A stretch of DNA of 64,000 bases. Origin: Thermus islandicus DSM 21543 (GTDB taxonomy: Bacteria; Deinococcota; Deinococci; Deinococcales; Thermaceae). The DNA lies in assembly GCF_000421625.1 (NCBI RefSeq), contig NZ_ATXJ01000002.1:124001-188000 (forward strand), written 5' to 3'. Both the position numbers and the translations under genes were made by a program. The stretch's first letter is position 1, and every line of letters begins with the position of its first letter. Below are positions 61,535 to 64,000 of this stretch, one piece after another. The notes beneath the pieces are model-generated. The model had not been told where the DNA came from. It was given only the letters and a program-made list of their open reading frames with translations, and ran no database searches.

Positions 61535-63109
61535 ATGGTAGAAATCCTGGACACCACCCTGCGGGACGGCACCCAAGGGGAGGGGGTAAGCCTCTCCGTG
61601 GACGACAAGGTGGCCATTGCGAAGCGCCTTGCCGCCTTCGGGATTCACCTCATTGAGGGGGGCTGGCCCGGCTCCAATCCCAAGGACGCCGAGTTCTTTG
61701 CCCGGATGAAGGGGGTGGACCTGGGGGAGGCGAAGCTTTGCGCCTTCGGGGCCACGAGGAGGAAGGGCCTCTCCCCAGAGGAAGACCCTTCGGTGCTGGC
61801 CCTCCTCGAGGCCGAGACCCCCGTGGTGGTCCTCTTTGGCAAGAGCTGGACCCTCCACGTTCTGGAGGCCCTGGAGACCACCCTGGACGAGAACCTCAGG
61901 ATGATCGGGGAGACGGTGGCCTTCTTCGCGCGGAGGGGGAAGCGGGTGGTCTACGACGCCGAGCACTTCTTTGACGGGTACAAGGAAGACCCCGCCTACG
62001 CCCTCGCCACCCTCGAGGCCGCCCTAGAGGGCGGGGCCGATACCCTGGTCCTTTGCGACACCAATGGGGGAAGCCTCCCCGAGGAGGTCTACGCCGTCAC
62101 CCAGGCCGTGGTGGAGCGCTTCCCGGGGGTGCGGGTGGGCATCCACCCCCATAACGACGCCGAGCTTGCCGTGGCGAACGCTCTCGCCGCGGTGCGGGCC
62201 GGGGCCACCCATGTGCAGGGGACCATCAACGGCTACGGGGAAAGGTGCGGCAACCTGAACCTCACGAGCTTCCTCCCCACCCTGGTCTTCAAGTACGGGG
62301 TCCCCGCCCTCCCGCCGGAGAGGCTAAAGGGCCTAAGGGAGCTTGCCCACTTCGTGGACGAGCGGGCCAACCTCACCCCCAACCGCCGCGCCCCCTACGT
62401 GGGGGAGGCGGCCTTCGCCCACAAGGCGGGGGTGCACGTCTCCGCCGTGCTCAAAAACCCCCGCACCTACGAGCACCTCCCCCCGGAGTGGGTGGGAAAC
62501 CAGAGGCGTTTTTTGGTCTCCGACGTGGCGGGCCGCTCCAACCTCCTCGCCAAGCTCCAGGAGCTTGGGGTGGACCTCTCCAAGGAGGAGGCGAGGCGCC
62601 TTTTGGAGGAGGTCAAGGCCCTGGAGCATGAGGGCTATGCCTTTGAGGGGGCGGAGGCGAGCTTTTACCTCCTGGCCCACCGCCTCAAGGGGGGAAGCCT
62701 TCCCTTCCAGGTGGAGGGCTTCTCCGTTTTTGTGCACGGAAGCGGCCTCGCTACCGCCTGGGCCGAGGCCACGGTGCGGGTCCGGGTGGGGGAGAGCCTC
62801 CAGCACACCGCCGCGGAAAGCCCCTTTGGGCCTGTTTCCGCCCTGGACCGGGCCTTCCGCAAGGCCGTGCTCCAGTTCTACCCTGAGCTTGGCGACGTGG
62901 AGCTCACGGACTACAAGGTGCGGATCCTTTCGGGCCAGGAGGCGGGCACGAACTCGGGGGTGCGGGTGATGGTGGAGATGCGGCGGGGGGAGGAGCGCTT
63001 CAGCACCGTGGGGGCCAGCGAGAACATCCTCGAGGCCTCCCTCAAGGCCCTCACCGACGGCTACGCCTACGCCCTGCTCTACCCCGTGGCTACGCCCAAG
63101 GGAGCCTGA
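61535..63109 (+). CDS. cimA: (R)-Citramalate synthase
   Basis: 524-aa enzyme of the LeuA/homocitrate synthase family. LDTTLRDGTQGEGVSLSVDDKVAIAKRLAAFGIHLIEGGWPGSNPKD is the CimA-type start; in LeuA the Gly-Gly-Trp-Pro stretch reads AGFP. HPHNDAELAVANALAAVRAGATHVQGTINGYGERCGN holds the metal site. It condenses pyruvate and acetyl-CoA, giving 2-oxobutyrate for isoleucine without threonine deaminase, which fits its place in the ilv-leu operon. The start follows the GNAT remnant by two bases, with GGGGGG-type weak SD. No homoaconitase or homocitrate lysine genes are adjacent. Confidence 0.92.
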   Translation: MVEILDTTLRDGTQGEGVSLSVDDKVAIAKRLAAFGIHLIEGGWPGSNPKDAEFFARMKGVDLGEAKLCAFGATRRKGLSPEEDPSVLALLEAETPVVVLFGKSWTLHVLEALETTLDENLRMIGETVAFFARRGKRVVYDAEHFFDGYKEDPAYALATLEAALEGGADTLVLCDTNGGSLPEEVYAVTQAVVERFPGVRVGIHPHNDAELAVANALAAVRAGATHVQGTINGYGERCGNLNLTSFLPTLVFKYGVPALPPERLKGLRELAHFVDERANLTPNRRAPYVGEAAFAHKAGVHVSAVLKNPRTYEHLPPEWVGNQRRFLVSDVAGRSNLLAKLQELGVDLSKEEARRLLEEVKALEHEGYAFEGAEASFYLLAHRLKGGSLPFQVEGFSVFVHGSGLATAWAEATVRVRVGESLQHTAAESPFGPVSALDRAFRKAVLQFYPELGDVELTDYKVRILSGQEAGTNSGVRVMVEMRRGEERFSTVGASENILEASLKALTDGYAYALLYPVATPKGA

Positions 63110-63157
63110 CCCCGGGGAAGAAGTCCTCGGAAAGCCGCAAGGGGGACTGGACCAAGA

Positions 63158-63187
63158 CCACCGCTACCCGGAAGCGGTAGCGGGTGG
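63158..63187. terminator. Hairpin after cimA
   Basis: CCGCTACC (63161-63168) pairs with GGTAGCGG (63176-63183), with weak flanking CCA/TGG pairs. It lies between the convergent cimA and permease genes. No T run. Confidence 0.55.
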
Positions 63188-63198
63188 CCATGCCCCCA

Positions 63199-63975
63199 TT
63201 ATGCCCCGTGGCCCGAGTAGCGCCTGAGGCCGAGGGTCCAAAGGATCCGCCAGAGGCCGAGGAAGACCCCGCCCCAGAAGAGCATGACCCATAGGCCGGG
63301 AAAGAGGCTCACCTTCTGCCCGGCGAGGAGGGCGGCGGGCAGGTAGACCAGGTAGGGGAAGGGGGTGAGGAGGGCCAAGTGGCGCACGGCTTCCGGGAAG
63401 ACCTCGAGGGGGGCGATGGTCCCCGAGAGGAAAAGGTAAAGGAGAAAAAAGACTTCCTCCACGCTGGTGGCCCGCTCCGTCCAGAAGGTGAGCATGGCGG
63501 TGGTGTACTGCATGAGGTAACGGAGGAAGAAGGCGAGGAGGGTAAGGCCGAGCCCCAGGAGGAAGGGCCCCGGCTCCGGCAGGAAGCGGGCCTCGGGGAA
63601 AAGGGCAAAGAAGACGAGGGTGAGGAGGACCACGAAGGGGAGCCGGGCGAGCCTTTCCGCCACGTGGGCCGCAAGGTGGTCAAAGAAAGGGTCCAAGGGC
63701 CTCAGGAGCCGGAAGGAGAGCCTTCCCTCCACCACGTCCCGCTCAAACTCCCACACCACCCAAACCACCGTGGCCTGGCGCACCAGGAAGACCATAAGGA
63801 AGTAGCGGGCGAACTCCCCAGGGGTCAGGGGGAAGCCCCCGCCCTTTGCCGCCTCGCTCCAGACCCCGAGGAGGATGAGGGGAAGCGCCCCCGCCAGGGC
63901 CCAGAGGAAGAGCTCCGCCCGGTACTCCAGCATGTAGGCGAGGTAGACCGAGAGGAGGGTTTTGGCCTTTCTCAC
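63199..63975 (-). CDS. ABC-2 type transporter permease
   Basis: 258-aa membrane protein with six hydrophobic segments and the ABC-2 layout: an N-terminal cytoplasmic KAKTLLSVYLAYMLEYRAELFLWAL, central RRxLxPLDPFFDHLAAHVAERL amphipathic stretch and a C-terminal FFLLYLFLSGTIAPLEVFPEAVRHLALLTPFPYLVYLPA. The relatives I recall (COG3694/4587-like) come as two permeases plus one ATPase; the partners would lie to the right of the window on this strand. GTG start. Substrate unknown. Confidence 0.82.
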   Translation of the reverse strand: MRKAKTLLSVYLAYMLEYRAELFLWALAGALPLILLGVWSEAAKGGGFPLTPGEFARYFLMVFLVRQATVVWVVWEFERDVVEGRLSFRLLRPLDPFFDHLAAHVAERLARLPFVVLLTLVFFALFPEARFLPEPGPFLLGLGLTLLAFFLRYLMQYTTAMLTFWTERATSVEEVFFLLYLFLSGTIAPLEVFPEAVRHLALLTPFPYLVYLPAALLAGQKVSLFPGLWVMLFWGGVFLGLWRILWTLGLRRYSGHGA

Positions 63976-64000
63976 GGCCGCGCCTCCGTTGGGCTTTGGA
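63976..64000 (-). other. Window edge upstream of ABC-2 permease
   Basis: Only 25 bases. They probably belong to the end of the partner permease or ATPase gene on the minus strand, but no frame can be assigned. Confidence 0.3.

Overview
The window is about 69% GC by eye, with dense, mostly overlapping genes and a strong G/C bias at third codon positions. The tmRNA, IF-2 (571 aa), AroH, MalQ (500 aa), SerRS (421 aa) and GlyRS all resemble Thermus proteins and RNAs that I remember. I read it as chromosome from a Thermus species close to T. thermophilus. The tmRNA tag, RsmD and GlyRS differ from the T. thermophilus versions I recall, so it is probably a sister species or a divergent strain. I see no rRNA, CRISPR array, insertion sequence or prophage. 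There is one tRNA (Pro, CGG) and one tmRNA.

Layout. 0-7 kb (+): amino-acid ABC ATPase, tRNA-Pro, Na/Pi transporter, rsmD-coaD-aldehyde dehydrogenase, then a decayed TPR gene, aroH and a PIG-L deacetylase. 7-13 kb (-): an overlapping run gatC-serS-NSAR/OSBS-GNAT-amidohydrolase-CLC. 13-23 kb: divergent DUF554/mnmD, then (-) rimP-nusA-ylxR-infB-small orf-secDF-MFS-polysaccharide deacetylase. 23-37 kb (mostly +): tmRNA, sbcDC, a secreted pectinacetylesterase-like protein, recG and a HExxH protein (-), an M16 peptidase pair, EamA, hydroxyacyl-CoA dehydrogenase, malQ. 37-44 kb (-): sucCD, clpC-radA-PIN/TRAM. 44-50 kb: glyS, asd, tlyA, two small orfs, GlnRS. 50-56 kb: a cobalamin locus (CobQ-CobU fusion, CobD-like decarboxylase, CbiB, truncated Ni/Co transporter, cobalamin riboswitch) that also holds a broken MNT/HEPN pair and an archaeal-type FBP aldolase/phosphatase. 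56-63 kb (+): ilvB-ilvN-ilvC-leuA-(GNAT remnant)-cimA behind a leader-peptide attenuator. 63-64 kb (-): an ABC-2 permease.

The most striking layer is regulatory. At 14 starts a TANNNT-like -10 box ends 6 or 7 nt before the start codon, which predicts leaderless mRNAs. In three places two such genes are divergent, with starts only 17-24 bp apart and -10 boxes that overlap on opposite strands. In three others the stop codon TAA of the upstream gene forms the first half of the next -10 box. The ilv operon has a legible Leu-rich leader peptide with a competing antiterminator and terminator. The cobalamin riboswitch ends in a hairpin that can bury the Shine-Dalgarno (SD) site of a 20-codon orf coupled to a truncated transporter.

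Decay is also visible: a TPR gene, a GNAT gene inside the ilv-leu operon, an MNT antitoxin and the Ni/Co transporter are frameshifted or truncated. All calls come from reading the sequence. No alignment or folding program was run.
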